Origin: Halocalculus aciditolerans
Lineage (GTDB): Archaea > Halobacteriota > Halobacteria > Halobacteriales > Halobacteriaceae
NCBI RefSeq assembly: GCF_014647475.1
Contig: NZ_BMPG01000002.1
Span: 124,001 to 188,000 of the forward strand
DNA length: 64,000 bases
Direction of reading: 5' to 3'
This document shows, piece by piece, positions 43,572-52,153 of this stretch. A program made the position numbers and the translations under genes. Every line of letters begins with the position of its first letter. The first letter of the stretch is position 1. Below the pieces are notes generated by a model. That model saw only the letters and a list, made by a program, of their open reading frames with translations. It did no database searches and had not been told where the DNA came from.

Positions 43572-43967
43572 TTAGGACTTCGAACGAAGCGCGTACCACT
43601 CCTCTTTCAGCACCTGGTAGTCGTACTCGTCGAAACTCTCACCGACGACGTTGTATCGAGTGTCGAGCGTGTTCGCAAGTTCGACTTCGTTCTCCTCGAT
43701 GAAGCGACGGATGCCGCGTCGGAGATCGCCGTGCATGTGGTAGACGTAGGTGAACCTCCCTCCGATGTGTGATTGCCCACTTGACCCGGTGACTTTGAGT
43801 AATGAGACGTACGGTCGATGCCGGGGCTCGACTTGCCTCGAAAGCCCCATGTCTCCGAGTTCTTGCGGTGTTCTGGGTTCTTCGAGTAGTGCGGAAATGA
43901 CTGGTGAATCGAGGTCTTGTCGTACCTCCTCGCTGAGAAACGGCACGTCATCGTCGAGGGCAACCAT
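43572..43967 (-). CDS. hypothetical winged-helix-like protein
   Basis: 131 aa. Residues ~12-60 (RQDLDSPVISALLEEPRTPQ then ELGDMGLSRQVEPRHRPYVS) have the helix spacing of a winged helix. The strand-rich SHIGGRFTYVYHMHGDLRRG could be the wing, and the C-terminal half is helical. Stands alone on the minus strand between the restriction genes and the C39-like unit. A transcription regulator is the best guess. Confidence 0.5.
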   Translation of the reverse strand: MVALDDDVPFLSEEVRQDLDSPVISALLEEPRTPQELGDMGLSRQVEPRHRPYVSLLKVTGSSGQSHIGGRFTYVYHMHGDLRRGIRRFIEENEVELANTLDTRYNVVGESFDEYDYQVLKEEWYALRSKS

Positions 43968-44247
43968 GCTCCACGTCGGTTTACTCTGTGTGAAAAGGCT
44001 AGGTCAGTATCGGGCCGCGATACGTCTCACTCCAAGACGTGCTCTTCTCGTCTCGACGGTGGATTCAGCCATGCACTACGAGGTAAGAGGTTCAGTCAAA
44101 AGGTTCGAGAGATGTCAACCGCAGAGTAACCAAACTCGGAGACTCCCCCTTCCTGCATAAACGGGTTTCAGTGAATAACCTCCTGCAACCGTGCTCAATA
44201 GATAACGACCCAACACCTTCATAAACACTGTGTGAAACATACATCCA

Positions 44248-44859
44248 ATGACGATTACTCAGCAGGATCACAAAGCTGCTGAAACAACGATGAACCCATT
44301 CGGGGCACAAGACGATATCATAGCAGTTCTCCCGAATGTCGTTCAAAATATGCTTCGTGAATTCTCGGAACGAAAAGATGTCCCTGAAGATTTGACAATA
44401 AGTGAGCGGAGAGCGCGCAAAGTTTGCGACTGCCGTGACATCGGTAGCTATACCCTGGATATTGATTCCCGGCTCACATCTGAGATTAGTAATTACCCCT
44501 TTAAAGCGACGTATGAGGACAATCTCGGTATTAACGATCTGCGAGATATAACCAAGAACAAGAATGTCTCTCTTCCAATCGTGCAACTCACACCGGCCTA
44601 CTATGAGGATTGTGTTGGGTATACCGTTCAATCGGACAAGTACGATGGTGGTCGAGATAACTTCACCCTAGTCATGAAAGTCAACCACAATTATGTTCTC
44701 ATATATGATCCGCGAAGGTTCCGAAACACAAACGGTCAGAAAATGGAAGCAACAGAGATCCCACAAGATGATTTTATGTCTGCTTGGCTGGGAGAGTTAA
44801 ACGTAACAAGCTCTCTGTGGATTGAACCAACAGACCAAAAAAGGATTTCCCAGTACTGA
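44248..44859 (+). CDS. C39-peptidase-like domain protein
   Basis: 203 aa, A/T-rich DNA. The C-terminal half has the layout of a C39-like papain fold: KVNHNYVLIYDPRRF (His-x-x-x-L/V-x-x-x-D/P), then IPQDDFMSAWLGE and SSLWIEP. These match the end of bacteriocin-processing and related domains. The catalytic Cys would lie earlier; CVGYTVQ or CDCRDIG are candidates, and neither sits in a textbook QxxxxxC context, so activity is uncertain. It is followed after 2 bp by a gene of similar composition, forming a two-gene unit. Could be a defence or peptide-processing protein. Confidence 0.55.
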   Translation: MTITQQDHKAAETTMNPFGAQDDIIAVLPNVVQNMLREFSERKDVPEDLTISERRARKVCDCRDIGSYTLDIDSRLTSEISNYPFKATYEDNLGINDLRDITKNKNVSLPIVQLTPAYYEDCVGYTVQSDKYDGGRDNFTLVMKVNHNYVLIYDPRRFRNTNGQKMEATEIPQDDFMSAWLGELNVTSSLWIEPTDQKRISQY

Positions 44860-44861
44860 CA

Positions 44862-45827
44862 ATGGCAGAACGATTAATCCCAGAGACGATTCGAATTCCG
44901 GAGGCAGATAGTGAAGATCTTGAGAAATACATCGAACAGAGGTTAAAACGGATATACGGCACTGGGACCTACATATCTGACTTTTATCGATCTAGTCAAG
45001 GATCGATCTCGGTTAATATCGGAAATTCATTCCCCAAAGATGTGACCGATTGTAGGGATAACCAAGAGCAAACAATCAAATTCATCGCAGTAGATGATAT
45101 CGCCGAGTTGGAAGCAGAATCTGTAGATTCCGGATATGAAATGAAGCTCAAAACTCGCGATGAGGTGTCTCAAGGACTTGCTACTGAGAAGAAGCGACTC
45201 CGGGAGAACCTAAGTCAGGCAATGGCACAAGCGACTTACGAGAAGATCGCGAGAACTCCTGCAGTCGAGAATCAATTAAATCCAATAAAACAGATTCTCC
45301 GATGGACGCGTAAGTATCACCCAGTTAAATTCTCTGAGATCAAGAAGGCACAAGCGAAAGAGGACGGAAAGACATACAAATACGTCAAAACTCTACAGAA
45401 CTTAGGCTTCATACGCTTTGATGGTGAGTACCTTTACTCTGCAGAGCCCTTGGACAAGTACGATCTTGGAGAGATATCGACACAAGAGTTTAACGAGAAA
45501 ATACTTGGAGAAGTTGTTGAGAGGGGCTACAAGGAGCTTAGTGAAAAACTAGGCCTAAACATTCTCCGCCATCTTCCAAAATTTGCTAACAGCTATTATT
45601 TTGATGCTGTTGAGCGAAACGATCCTGACCTCCATCTGGATCTACACGCGATACGAAACAATTTGAAAGAACTCTACGGATACAGTGCAGTCGAACACGA
45701 ATTCGTTCTGGAGGACAAGATGGACCAGCTAGTTTCTCTAGAAATCCTTTCCAGCGACGAAGATGACGATCTATACTATGCTGACCAAGACACATTCTTC
45801 GATGTCTCACAGCTTGCTATGGCTTAG
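44862..45827 (+). CDS. hypothetical protein paired with the C39-like gene
   Basis: 321 aa, mostly helical and charged. Residues ~140-200 (NPIKQILRWTRKYHPVKFSE then YKYVKTLQNLGFIRFDGEYL) look like a winged helix, and the remainder is unassigned. It starts 2 bp after the preceding stop, so the two are co-translated. Its 3' end overlaps the convergent membrane gene by 11 bp. Low G+C suggests acquisition from outside haloarchaea or from a low-GC haloarchaeon. No function assigned. Confidence 0.55.
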   Translation: MAERLIPETIRIPEADSEDLEKYIEQRLKRIYGTGTYISDFYRSSQGSISVNIGNSFPKDVTDCRDNQEQTIKFIAVDDIAELEAESVDSGYEMKLKTRDEVSQGLATEKKRLRENLSQAMAQATYEKIARTPAVENQLNPIKQILRWTRKYHPVKFSEIKKAQAKEDGKTYKYVKTLQNLGFIRFDGEYLYSAEPLDKYDLGEISTQEFNEKILGEVVERGYKELSEKLGLNILRHLPKFANSYYFDAVERNDPDLHLDLHAIRNNLKELYGYSAVEHEFVLEDKMDQLVSLEILSSDEDDDLYYADQDTFFDVSQLAMA

Positions 45828-47394
45828 TAGCAGTTTTCAGCTTGACGACGAATTTTGAAACCTCTAACTCCGTCACGTCGGTGCAGGAGTCAAGAGTGAC
45901 AATATAGTGCCCACTTTGGGCATCATTTGCAATCGCATCAATCATGTCCTGAAATCCATCGTCATCTACGACATCATCGGGTAGCTCGGTGAGGAATTGA
46001 TTATGTGAATGCTTTTGGAAGATCGCAATCTCGATCGAAATACCAACCAGCTTTTGACACACAGTTTGATCAATAGGGTAAATAGTCTCGATTGATTTCA
46101 GTAGAGACTCTCGAACTTCTGAAAGAATATTACGCTTAACCCCTTGAGCCGACCCGTCTTCAGAATTGGAGTTCCCGATTTTCTCCTCTAATTTTTTAAG
46201 TACACCCTGTATTCCTTTAACATTATTTTGTGTCGTTCTTCTCAACAAAGCCGTGTCGGATTCACGGTGAGTCGCGATTAAACCTAGAGCGGCTATCGAA
46301 TTCGATAAGCAGCTAGCGATTAAGTCTCGACTCTCTCCTGAAATAGAGCTACCGTCAGTTCTGTCTCCATCTTCTGTAATGAGAGAACTCCCGACAGAGA
46401 GAAGAGAAGACAGTATTAGTTCAACCTTATCCCCCTCACCTTCAGTAAGAGATTTCTTTAGTAGATCGTTGTGGGCGTCCAAGAGTTGCGGTTCGTTGTA
46501 CCCAGTGTCAAATGCTGTTCGCTGAATCTCCTCAAGTTCTCGTAGCCGTTCACGAATTAATTCGTCTTCGTCGACTAGTATGAGGGCGGATAGAAGCCTG
46601 ACGTGGAGTTTCCCTGTAAGTGAGATCCGTTCCTTCTCTCCTTGTAGACCGACCTCAACGCATCTTTTCCAATATCCGAAGATAGTTGATGTGCTTCCGA
46701 TAGAACCTCCAGATTGATCAATCAAGCTCACCACAGCACTCTGCATATAGAATATTGACTGGCGAAGTGTAATCTCGTCTCCCCGATCTTTTGCCGCATA
46801 GAGAATCTGTTCGATAATGAGGAGAGGGCTCCGTTCTGGTTTCTGTGGTTCGTCAGAAAAATTTGGCAGGTTCTCTAGTCGCTGTCGCTCTACGGAGTTC
46901 CAACTCACTTCTTCCGCAGTCGTGGATAGAATGTATTCTGGATCCGCAGACTGGTTCATTACTCGACGTACTGGGAAGATGGAAAGAAGGCATATAGTCG
47001 CTAATAACACCGGTATACCCAAAGATAGATTGAGATTTACTGGGAGAATAATCAGCGGTTCATTGGCTGTGACTACGTATAGAAGGTCAGTTAATATTGA
47101 CACGGTGAATATCGGTGCGAGAATTTGCACTCCAACTGAGTCATTCAAATCCTCTAGAACGAATGGGCCAAATTCGTCCGCAGTGACTTGCGAAGACAGA
47201 AGATATACAGATATTACAATAGCTAAAAACGATCCCTGGACCGTAGCAAGCGACGTTGGGATAGTGGATTCAACCTGGTAACCACGCCCCAAATACGAGA
47301 ATATGACTCCAGCTGTAACACCACAGAGGATAACAGATAGGATCTCGTACTTGATGTCTCCAAAGGACATCATCTCATCTCTGTCCAAGTTCAT
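45817..47394 (-). CDS. membrane protein with large cytoplasmic domain (DUF2254-like)
   Basis: 525 aa. The start at 47392-47394 is fixed by the ATGA overlap with the upstream repressor. About four TM helices lie in the first 165 residues (ILSVILCGVTAGVIFSYLG, GSFLAIVISVYLLSSQVTAD, ILAPIFTVSILTDLLYVVTA, IPVLLATICLLSIFPV). The rest is a helical cytoplasmic domain with repeated charged segments. The helix followed by SSQVTADEFGPFVLEDL is reminiscent of DUF2254 membrane proteins; this is a weak likeness. Co-transcribed with two PhiH-like repressors, which suggests a lysogenic or exclusion function. Confidence 0.6.
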   Translation of the reverse strand: MNLDRDEMMSFGDIKYEILSVILCGVTAGVIFSYLGRGYQVESTIPTSLATVQGSFLAIVISVYLLSSQVTADEFGPFVLEDLNDSVGVQILAPIFTVSILTDLLYVVTANEPLIILPVNLNLSLGIPVLLATICLLSIFPVRRVMNQSADPEYILSTTAEEVSWNSVERQRLENLPNFSDEPQKPERSPLLIIEQILYAAKDRGDEITLRQSIFYMQSAVVSLIDQSGGSIGSTSTIFGYWKRCVEVGLQGEKERISLTGKLHVRLLSALILVDEDELIRERLRELEEIQRTAFDTGYNEPQLLDAHNDLLKKSLTEGEGDKVELILSSLLSVGSSLITEDGDRTDGSSISGESRDLIASCLSNSIAALGLIATHRESDTALLRRTTQNNVKGIQGVLKKLEEKIGNSNSEDGSAQGVKRNILSEVRESLLKSIETIYPIDQTVCQKLVGISIEIAIFQKHSHNQFLTELPDDVVDDDGFQDMIDAIANDAQSGHYIVTLDSCTDVTELEVSKFVVKLKTATKP

Positions 47395-47708
47395 CCCAAT
47401 ACGTACCCTGGCCGCGCGGGATTCGGTTCGGGAACGAGCAGATCGGCGCGGAAGCGGCCGTCGAGGTAGCCAAGTCCCTGCTGAGTGATTGAGAAGGTGA
47501 GATCGTTGTTGGGGTCGGGTTCGACGTAGCCGGCTTGCGCGAGAGACTTGAGAGAGTCGAGGATGTGGCCGGAGTGAACGGGTCGGGCTTGCTTGATAGA
47601 GAGCTGGTGGGCGAGCCAGTGGGGACGCACGTCGCCGCCGTCGTCGCGAAGGAACTCGAGGAGGACTTCGTCCCGGACGTGCATCCAGTCGCCGTTGTTC
47701 CGCATCAT
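47391..47708 (-). CDS. PhiH1-repressor-like winged-helix protein
   Basis: 105 aa. MHVRDEVLLEFLRDDGGDVR then HWLAHQLSIKQ and HILDSLKSLAQAGYVEPD form a winged helix, with wing residues LTFSITQQGLGYLDGR. It overlaps by 4 bp (ATGA) at both ends, in the leftward operon. Small repressors of this kind control haloarchaeal viruses such as phiH1. Confidence 0.7.
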   Translation of the reverse strand: MMRNNGDWMHVRDEVLLEFLRDDGGDVRPHWLAHQLSIKQARPVHSGHILDSLKSLAQAGYVEPDPNNDLTFSITQQGLGYLDGRFRADLLVPEPNPARPGYVLG

Positions 47709-48061
47709 ATTCCCTGCTCTCCGTTCGCACCCTCTTGCACGCCGCCGAGAGATTTGGAGGATTCGTCGAGGTAAACGTGGTTCGCGACGTCGTATTCTTC
47801 GTTGAGGTAGGCGCGGCCCTCGTCAGTGATTACGTATGCGGCCTTCTTTGGATGTACCCGAGTCAGCAAGCCTTCCTCAGCGAGCTTGTTGCAGCGACGT
47901 CGTATATGCGCGGTCGAATAATCTACATTGAGTCGCTCGTCCAAATCCGCCGCGTCGAGGGCCCTATCTTCGTCAGACATTATCTCCAGGATTCGGTCGT
48001 CAAGTAGGACCTGCCACTCTGCCCGATGTCTCATTAGAACATATTTATCGGTTCCCGACAT
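47705..48061 (-). CDS. PhiH1-repressor-like winged-helix protein (first gene of leftward operon)
   Basis: 118 aa. RHRAEWQVLLDDRILEIMSD and IRRRCNKLAEEGLLTRVHPK then AYVITDEGRAYLNEE match the haloarchaeal PhiH1-repressor-like family (the EWxxxxDDRILE start is typical). It opens the leftward operon opposite the rightward PadR-PCNA-integrase operon, the position of a lysogeny switch. Confidence 0.75.
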   Translation of the reverse strand: MSGTDKYVLMRHRAEWQVLLDDRILEIMSDEDRALDAADLDERLNVDYSTAHIRRRCNKLAEEGLLTRVHPKKAAYVITDEGRAYLNEEYDVANHVYLDESSKSLGGVQEGANGEQGI

Positions 48062-48193
48062 ACAAGCTGCCTATTCACCACGTTCACGTCTAATAGTAAC
48101 TTAGTGAATCGGTTGCGAACATTTATGTGCGTGGCAGATATTTGTGGTAATACGAACGCTCCCTACGCTCCCGAGTCTGTTGGACTTGGGCTA

Positions 48194-48223
48194 CACGGGC
48201 CAGCGCTGCAACGCTGGCCCGTG
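48194..48223. repeat. 12-bp perfect hairpin
   Basis: CACGGGCCAGCG (48194-48205), loop CTGCAA, CGCTGGCCCGTG (48212-48223). No T-run follows on the plus strand. Could be a terminator, an RNA element or a protein-binding palindrome within the regulatory region. Confidence 0.65.
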
Positions 48224-48267
48224 AGAAAGGGAGGGTTCGTTGGATCGCTATGTTCGAACCCAAACGC

Positions 48268-48285
48268 GCGGGGCTAGAACCCCGC
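48268..48285. repeat. short G/C hairpin
   Basis: GCGGGG (48268-48273) and CCCCGC (48280-48285) enclose CTAGAA, 60 bp upstream of the PadR-like start. Possibly part of the leader of the rightward operon. Confidence 0.4.
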
Positions 48286-48344
48286 ACTGACGAAGACGCA
48301 CTGCATGCTGTAAAGAGTACCGCGTTCTCCCGGGGTGTCGGAGC

Positions 48345-48695
48345 ATGAGCGCCGCCGAGGAGTTCTACGGTCTGACGGCGTTCAAGCGCGACTGCCTGGT
48401 GGCTGCGGCGACCGTCGAGAGGACGGGCGAGACGTGCTACGGGCTCGCGATCAAGCGCAACCTCGAAGCGCGGTACGGGACGGACGTGAACCACGGCCGG
48501 CTGTACCCGAACCTCGACGACCTCGTGGATTCGGGTCTGCTGGAGAAGTCGGCGCTCGACAAGCGGACGAACGAGTACGTGACGACGGGGAAGGCGCAGG
48601 TCGTGCTGCAGGCGGCGTACGACGAGCTGGATGCGGTCGTGATGAATCGGTCGTCGTCGAAGCGCGCGGCCGCGGACGGTGGTCGCGATGAGTGA
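48345..48695 (+). CDS. PadR-family winged-helix regulator
   Basis: 116 aa. FKRDCLVAAATVERTGETCY then YGTDVNHGRLYPNLDDLVDS then SGLLEKSALDKRTNEYVTTG is the PadR fold; the tail is basic-acidic. First gene of the rightward operon that ends with the integrase. Together with the divergent repressors it probably decides between maintenance and excision. Confidence 0.75.
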   Translation: MSAAEEFYGLTAFKRDCLVAAATVERTGETCYGLAIKRNLEARYGTDVNHGRLYPNLDDLVDSGLLEKSALDKRTNEYVTTGKAQVVLQAAYDELDAVVMNRSSSKRAAADGGRDE

Positions 48696-49083
48696 CGCAC
48701 CAGAGAAGCCGGACCTCCTGCCAGATACGCACCTCCATCAGCTCGCACTCGAAGGACCGACGGTCATCGCGAGTGACGAGGGCGACCTCTACCGCGTCGA
48801 CATCGAGCACGTAGAGGATGCCGCGGAGCGAATCATCGCGAGCGACGAGAAGGCGGTCAAGGAAGGGAAATACGGAGACAGCAAAATCGAGACCGATGCA
48901 CTCGGGAACGAGTACGAGCCGCTCAATGAATCAGGCGACGTGAAGGCGAAGGTGTGGGAGGGTGATGACGGGAGTCGTCGGCTGTATCTTCGTGTTCGAG
49001 ACCACGATGATGGCCGGCGATTCGATGAGTATAGCATCGATGTCGGAACAGACGCGGGTAGCTCGGGTGGTCGCGATGAGTGA
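48688..49083 (+). CDS. hypothetical acidic protein
   Basis: 131 aa from ATG 48688, preceded by GGTGGTCGCG and overlapping the PadR stop by 8 bp. Contains a beta-rich centre (TVIASDEGDLYRVDIEHVED) and SRRLYLRVRDHDDGRRFDEY. No family recognised. Confidence 0.6.
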   Translation: MSDAPEKPDLLPDTHLHQLALEGPTVIASDEGDLYRVDIEHVEDAAERIIASDEKAVKEGKYGDSKIETDALGNEYEPLNESGDVKAKVWEGDDGSRRLYLRVRDHDDGRRFDEYSIDVGTDAGSSGGRDE

Positions 49084-49660
49084 TGTCGACCCCGAAACGT
49101 CGGAGGTCGTCGACGAAGACGAGGAGGAGTCTCCGGCGGAGAAAGCGCGCCGCGAGCGCCGTGAGATTCGCGCGAAGCAGCGCGAGGAGGTCCGACACAT
49201 CATCCAGCGTCTCGACCGCGAGAACGACGGCGTCGTCGGAGCGCCGACGGCGGAGGTGTTCGAGGAGGCCGTTGAGGATATGGGGTCGCTGTCGGCGCTC
49301 GATGCGGTCCAGGGCCTCTGCGTGCGCGGTCAGGCGTACTGTCCGAGCCGGACGACGATTCGCCTCGTTGACCCCCTCGACGATGCCGCGGATGACGAGC
49401 CGAAACTGGTGACGGACGGCGGCGAGCCGGATGGCGGCGAGGACGTGGATGTGTGGGAGGACGGCATCCTCATCGCTGACGGCGGGACGTCTACACTGGA
49501 CGGTTTCACGCCCGACACTCCGGAGGATGGCCGCCCCAACGACTGCGTGTGTTGGGACGCGACACTCGACCTGCCGTGCTGGCCGTGCTACCGCGAAGGA
49601 TTCGACACGCAGAATCCTGCGGAGCCGGGCGCGGACGACGGAGGTGACGTCGATGAGTGA
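49076..49660 (+). CDS. hypothetical protein with cysteine cluster
   Basis: 194 aa from ATG 49076. An N-terminal charged coiled-coil-like helix (AEKARRERREIRAKQREEVR), a middle with a lone cysteine pair (GLCVRGQAYC), an acidic linker, and a C-terminal CVCWDATLDLPCWPCYREGF cluster that could bind one zinc. Directly upstream of, and overlapping, the PCNA gene; a replication accessory role is a guess. Confidence 0.55.
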   Translation: MSDVDPETSEVVDEDEEESPAEKARRERREIRAKQREEVRHIIQRLDRENDGVVGAPTAEVFEEAVEDMGSLSALDAVQGLCVRGQAYCPSRTTIRLVDPLDDAADDEPKLVTDGGEPDGGEDVDVWEDGILIADGGTSTLDGFTPDTPEDGRPNDCVCWDATLDLPCWPCYREGFDTQNPAEPGADDGGDVDE

Positions 49661-50468
49661 AGCCGCCCCGAAGGACGCCGAAGAGGAGCCGAGCGCGGCA
49701 ACTTCGACGGACCCGCTGGAGGTCATCGTGCGCGCTGGCGTTGTCAAGGACGTCATCGGGCAGATGCAGTCAATCGTCGATGAGGGCGTCTTCCAGATTG
49801 GCCGCGAAGGGCTCTACGTCGGCGTCGTTGACCCGGCGAACGTCGCGATGCTCGAAATCGACCTGGAGCCGAAGGCGTTCGAGTCAGTTGGTGACGGACA
49901 GTTCCCCATCGGGCTCGACATCAACCGGCTGGAGGACTACCTGAAGCGCGCGTCGAAGTCGGACCCGGTTGAGTTCGAGTACCTGCCGGAGACGCGGAAG
50001 ATGGAGATTCGACACGAGAAACGCGAGTTCAACATGGCCGCTATCGACCCAGACTCGATGCGGAACGGACCGGACGATATGGTCCCGGACGTGCCGGTGT
50101 CGTTCTCCGTGGCGGTATCGGAGTTTCGAGCGGCCATCGAGGACGCCGATCTCGTCGCAGACCACGTCATTGTGGAAGCCGACCCAGACGCGGAAGAGAT
50201 ACGCGTGCTCGGAAACGGCGATACGGACGACGTGCGCACGGTCTTCGGAAACGAGGGCCTTGAGGAGGCGCAGGTTCCGGAGGAGGTCCGGAGCATCTTC
50301 TCGACGGACTACCTCGTCGGCGACGACGGGATGCTGAATCCGATGCCGAAGGACGCGATTCTCTCGGTGAAACTCGGCGACGAGATGCCGCTGAAGGCCG
50401 TGCACGAACTCGACGACGGCCGCGGTAGTGTCGAGATTGGACTGGCTCCCCGCATCGTGAGCGACTGA
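49653..50468 (+). CDS. PCNA-like DNA sliding clamp
   Basis: 271 aa with a ~20-aa acidic extension before the clamp proper. Two PCNA domains are recognisable: VIVRAGVVKDVIGQMQSIVD, EGLYVGVVDPANVAMLEIDL and GLDINRLEDYLKRASKSDPV, then VSFSVAVSEFRAAIEDADLV and ILSVKLGDEMPLKAVHELDD. PCNA tethers polymerase, ligase and FEN1 to DNA. An element-borne copy suggests it recruits or replaces the host clamp during its own replication. Overlaps its neighbours by 8 bp and 1 bp within the integrase operon. Confidence 0.9.
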   Translation: MSEAAPKDAEEEPSAATSTDPLEVIVRAGVVKDVIGQMQSIVDEGVFQIGREGLYVGVVDPANVAMLEIDLEPKAFESVGDGQFPIGLDINRLEDYLKRASKSDPVEFEYLPETRKMEIRHEKREFNMAAIDPDSMRNGPDDMVPDVPVSFSVAVSEFRAAIEDADLVADHVIVEADPDAEEIRVLGNGDTDDVRTVFGNEGLEEAQVPEEVRSIFSTDYLVGDDGMLNPMPKDAILSVKLGDEMPLKAVHELDDGRGSVEIGLAPRIVSD

Positions 50469-51040
50469 TGATCGTGGCTACCCAACAAACCGGCGACCAC
50501 GTCATTGGGCCAACGCCGCGACAGACGCAGGGCTACGCGTCACTGCGCACGAAGCCGACAACGCAGCTGACGGACACGCGCGTCGATTCTGGCGGTGGTT
50601 ACGAGCGCTGGCGCTCCACGGAGTGGCGTCCACACACGGCGCGGCAGGGCAAGGAGGACATCTACCTCTACCACCATCGGCTGCTCGCCGTCGTTGCGTG
50701 CTACGACGTCGACGACCCTATTGAGGACGTGCTGGCGGACCTCGCGGGTCGCGACGTCCACCACGAGTCGGGCGTCGAGTGGGACAACCGGCCGTCGAAT
50801 CTGACGGTGATGGATCACGGCCGGCACTCGGAGACGACGCAGGCGCAGCGCCGCGCGTGGGCTGCCGACACGAAGCGCGACGTCGAGACCGCGAGCGAAC
50901 CCGAGACCGACGAATCGGTCTGCGTGGCGTGCGGCGAGCCCGCGGAGACGCCGTGCCGGAGCGAGGGCTTCGACGGAGTTCGTTGTCTCGGGTGTGCGAT
51001 GCGCGACGCCGGTGACCACTCCATCGAGGTGGGAGCGTGA
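50468..51040 (+). CDS. HNH endonuclease-like protein with zinc knuckles
   Basis: 190 aa. Core VHHESGVEWDNRPSNLTVMD then HGRHSETT is an HNH nuclease motif (HH, N, H). The C-terminus has a separate four-cysteine pattern CVACGEPAETPC and VRCLGC. HNH proteins next to replication or packaging genes nick or cut DNA. It lies between PCNA and the integrase, so DNA processing on excision or replication is plausible. Confidence 0.7.
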   Translation: MIVATQQTGDHVIGPTPRQTQGYASLRTKPTTQLTDTRVDSGGGYERWRSTEWRPHTARQGKEDIYLYHHRLLAVVACYDVDDPIEDVLADLAGRDVHHESGVEWDNRPSNLTVMDHGRHSETTQAQRRAWAADTKRDVETASEPETDESVCVACGEPAETPCRSEGFDGVRCLGCAMRDAGDHSIEVGA

Positions 51041-52104
51041 GTGAGTCGACGACAAGCCGGCCACCGCGCGACATCACGCCGGCGAAGGCGGTTGACCGAT
51101 TCATCGCGAAGCGACGGAACAAGAACACGGAGAAGACGGTTCGGAGCTACGAGCAGCGGCTTCGACAGTTCGTCCGTTGGTGCGACGAACGCGACGAGAT
51201 CGAGACGATGCGCGACCTTGACGGGTGGCTCATCGACGAGTACGAACGATTCCTCGACGAGCGGGGCGACGCCCCGAGTACGGTGAAGGGGAAGATGGTC
51301 TCGCTAAAGGAACTCGTCAAGTACTGCGTGCAGCTCGACGTCGTGTCTACGGATCTTCCCGACCGAGTCGAAATCCCGAGACTCTCGAATGATGAGGAGA
51401 CCGACGACCAGCAGTTAGAACCTGAAGACGCGCGCCGCCTCATCGAACACTATCGCGAGAGTAAGCGCGACTACGGAACGGTTCAGCACGTTCTACTTGA
51501 GCTTCTCTGGCACGTTGGGTGTCGAACCGGCTGCGTGCGGTCGCTCGACCTTCGCGACTGGCACCCAGAGGAACGGAAGATTACGTTCCGCCACCGGCCA
51601 CCGACGCGGCTGAAGGACGGCACGAAGCACGAGCGGAACGTGGCTGTTCCGAAGCCAATCGCGGACGCGTTGAAATTCTACATCGCCCGCGAGCGTCCCG
51701 ATAAACGAGACGAAAACGGCCGTGAGCCACTCTTCGCGACGCGGTACGGTCGGCCGGCGGAGTCGACGATTCAGACGTGGGGCTATCAGGCAACCCAGCC
51801 GTGTGTTGCTGTTGCGTGTCCGCACAACCGTCAGCGAGATCGCTGCGAGTACACGCAGAAGTCACACGCTTCGAAATGTCCGTCGAGTCGCCCGCCACAC
51901 GCTATTCGAACAGGCTCGATTACGTGGCAGTTGAATCGCGGCCTGAGTTACGTCCGTGTCGCGCAGCGCGTCGCGGCGTCGCCGGAGACGATCCGGCGCT
52001 ACTACGACAAGGCCGATCTTGACGACGAACTCGCGCGGCGGCGGCCGGAGACAGAGGACTTGGACATCATGACTGACAGCGAAGAGGAAGACGATGACGA
52101 GTAA
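51037..52104 (+). CDS. int: tyrosine integrase of element 1
   Basis: 355 aa from GTG 51037 (GTGA overlap). An N-terminal core-binding domain (NTEKTVRSYEQRLRQFVRWC) is followed by the catalytic domain: Arg in WHVGCRTGCVRSLDL, Lys near TRLKDGTKHERNVAVPK, HxxR in RPPHAIRTGSITWQLN and Tyr in SPETIRRYYDKADL. A cysteine/histidine insert (CVAVACPHNRQRDRCEY) sits before the HxxR box. The gene ends 49 bp before the right att copy, so this is the enzyme expected to recombine at tRNA-Trp. Confidence 0.85.
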   Translation: MSESTTSRPPRDITPAKAVDRFIAKRRNKNTEKTVRSYEQRLRQFVRWCDERDEIETMRDLDGWLIDEYERFLDERGDAPSTVKGKMVSLKELVKYCVQLDVVSTDLPDRVEIPRLSNDEETDDQQLEPEDARRLIEHYRESKRDYGTVQHVLLELLWHVGCRTGCVRSLDLRDWHPEERKITFRHRPPTRLKDGTKHERNVAVPKPIADALKFYIARERPDKRDENGREPLFATRYGRPAESTIQTWGYQATQPCVAVACPHNRQRDRCEYTQKSHASKCPSSRPPHAIRTGSITWQLNRGLSYVRVAQRVAASPETIRRYYDKADLDDELARRRPETEDLDIMTDSEEEDDDE

Positions 52105-52153
52105 CACCAAAACTACGACTGGGTTGGAGTATCGACCTGACTGCGACTGCGCG

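Larger units (their letters stand above)
48062..48344. promoter_or_regulatory. divergent regulatory region of element 1
   Basis: 283 bp between the leftward repressor operon and the rightward PadR-to-integrase operon. It contains A/T tracts (CATATTTATCGG near 48049, GAACATTTATGTG near 48117), imperfect palindromes around TATTCAC...GTGAAT (48071-48109) and two strong hairpins (next entries). This is the probable site of repressor action. Confidence 0.5.

Noticed and set aside
48241-48300. Possible tRNA-like fragment (TTCGAACC and a G/C stem)
   Set aside because: No acceptor, D-arm or anticodon arm can be folded around it.
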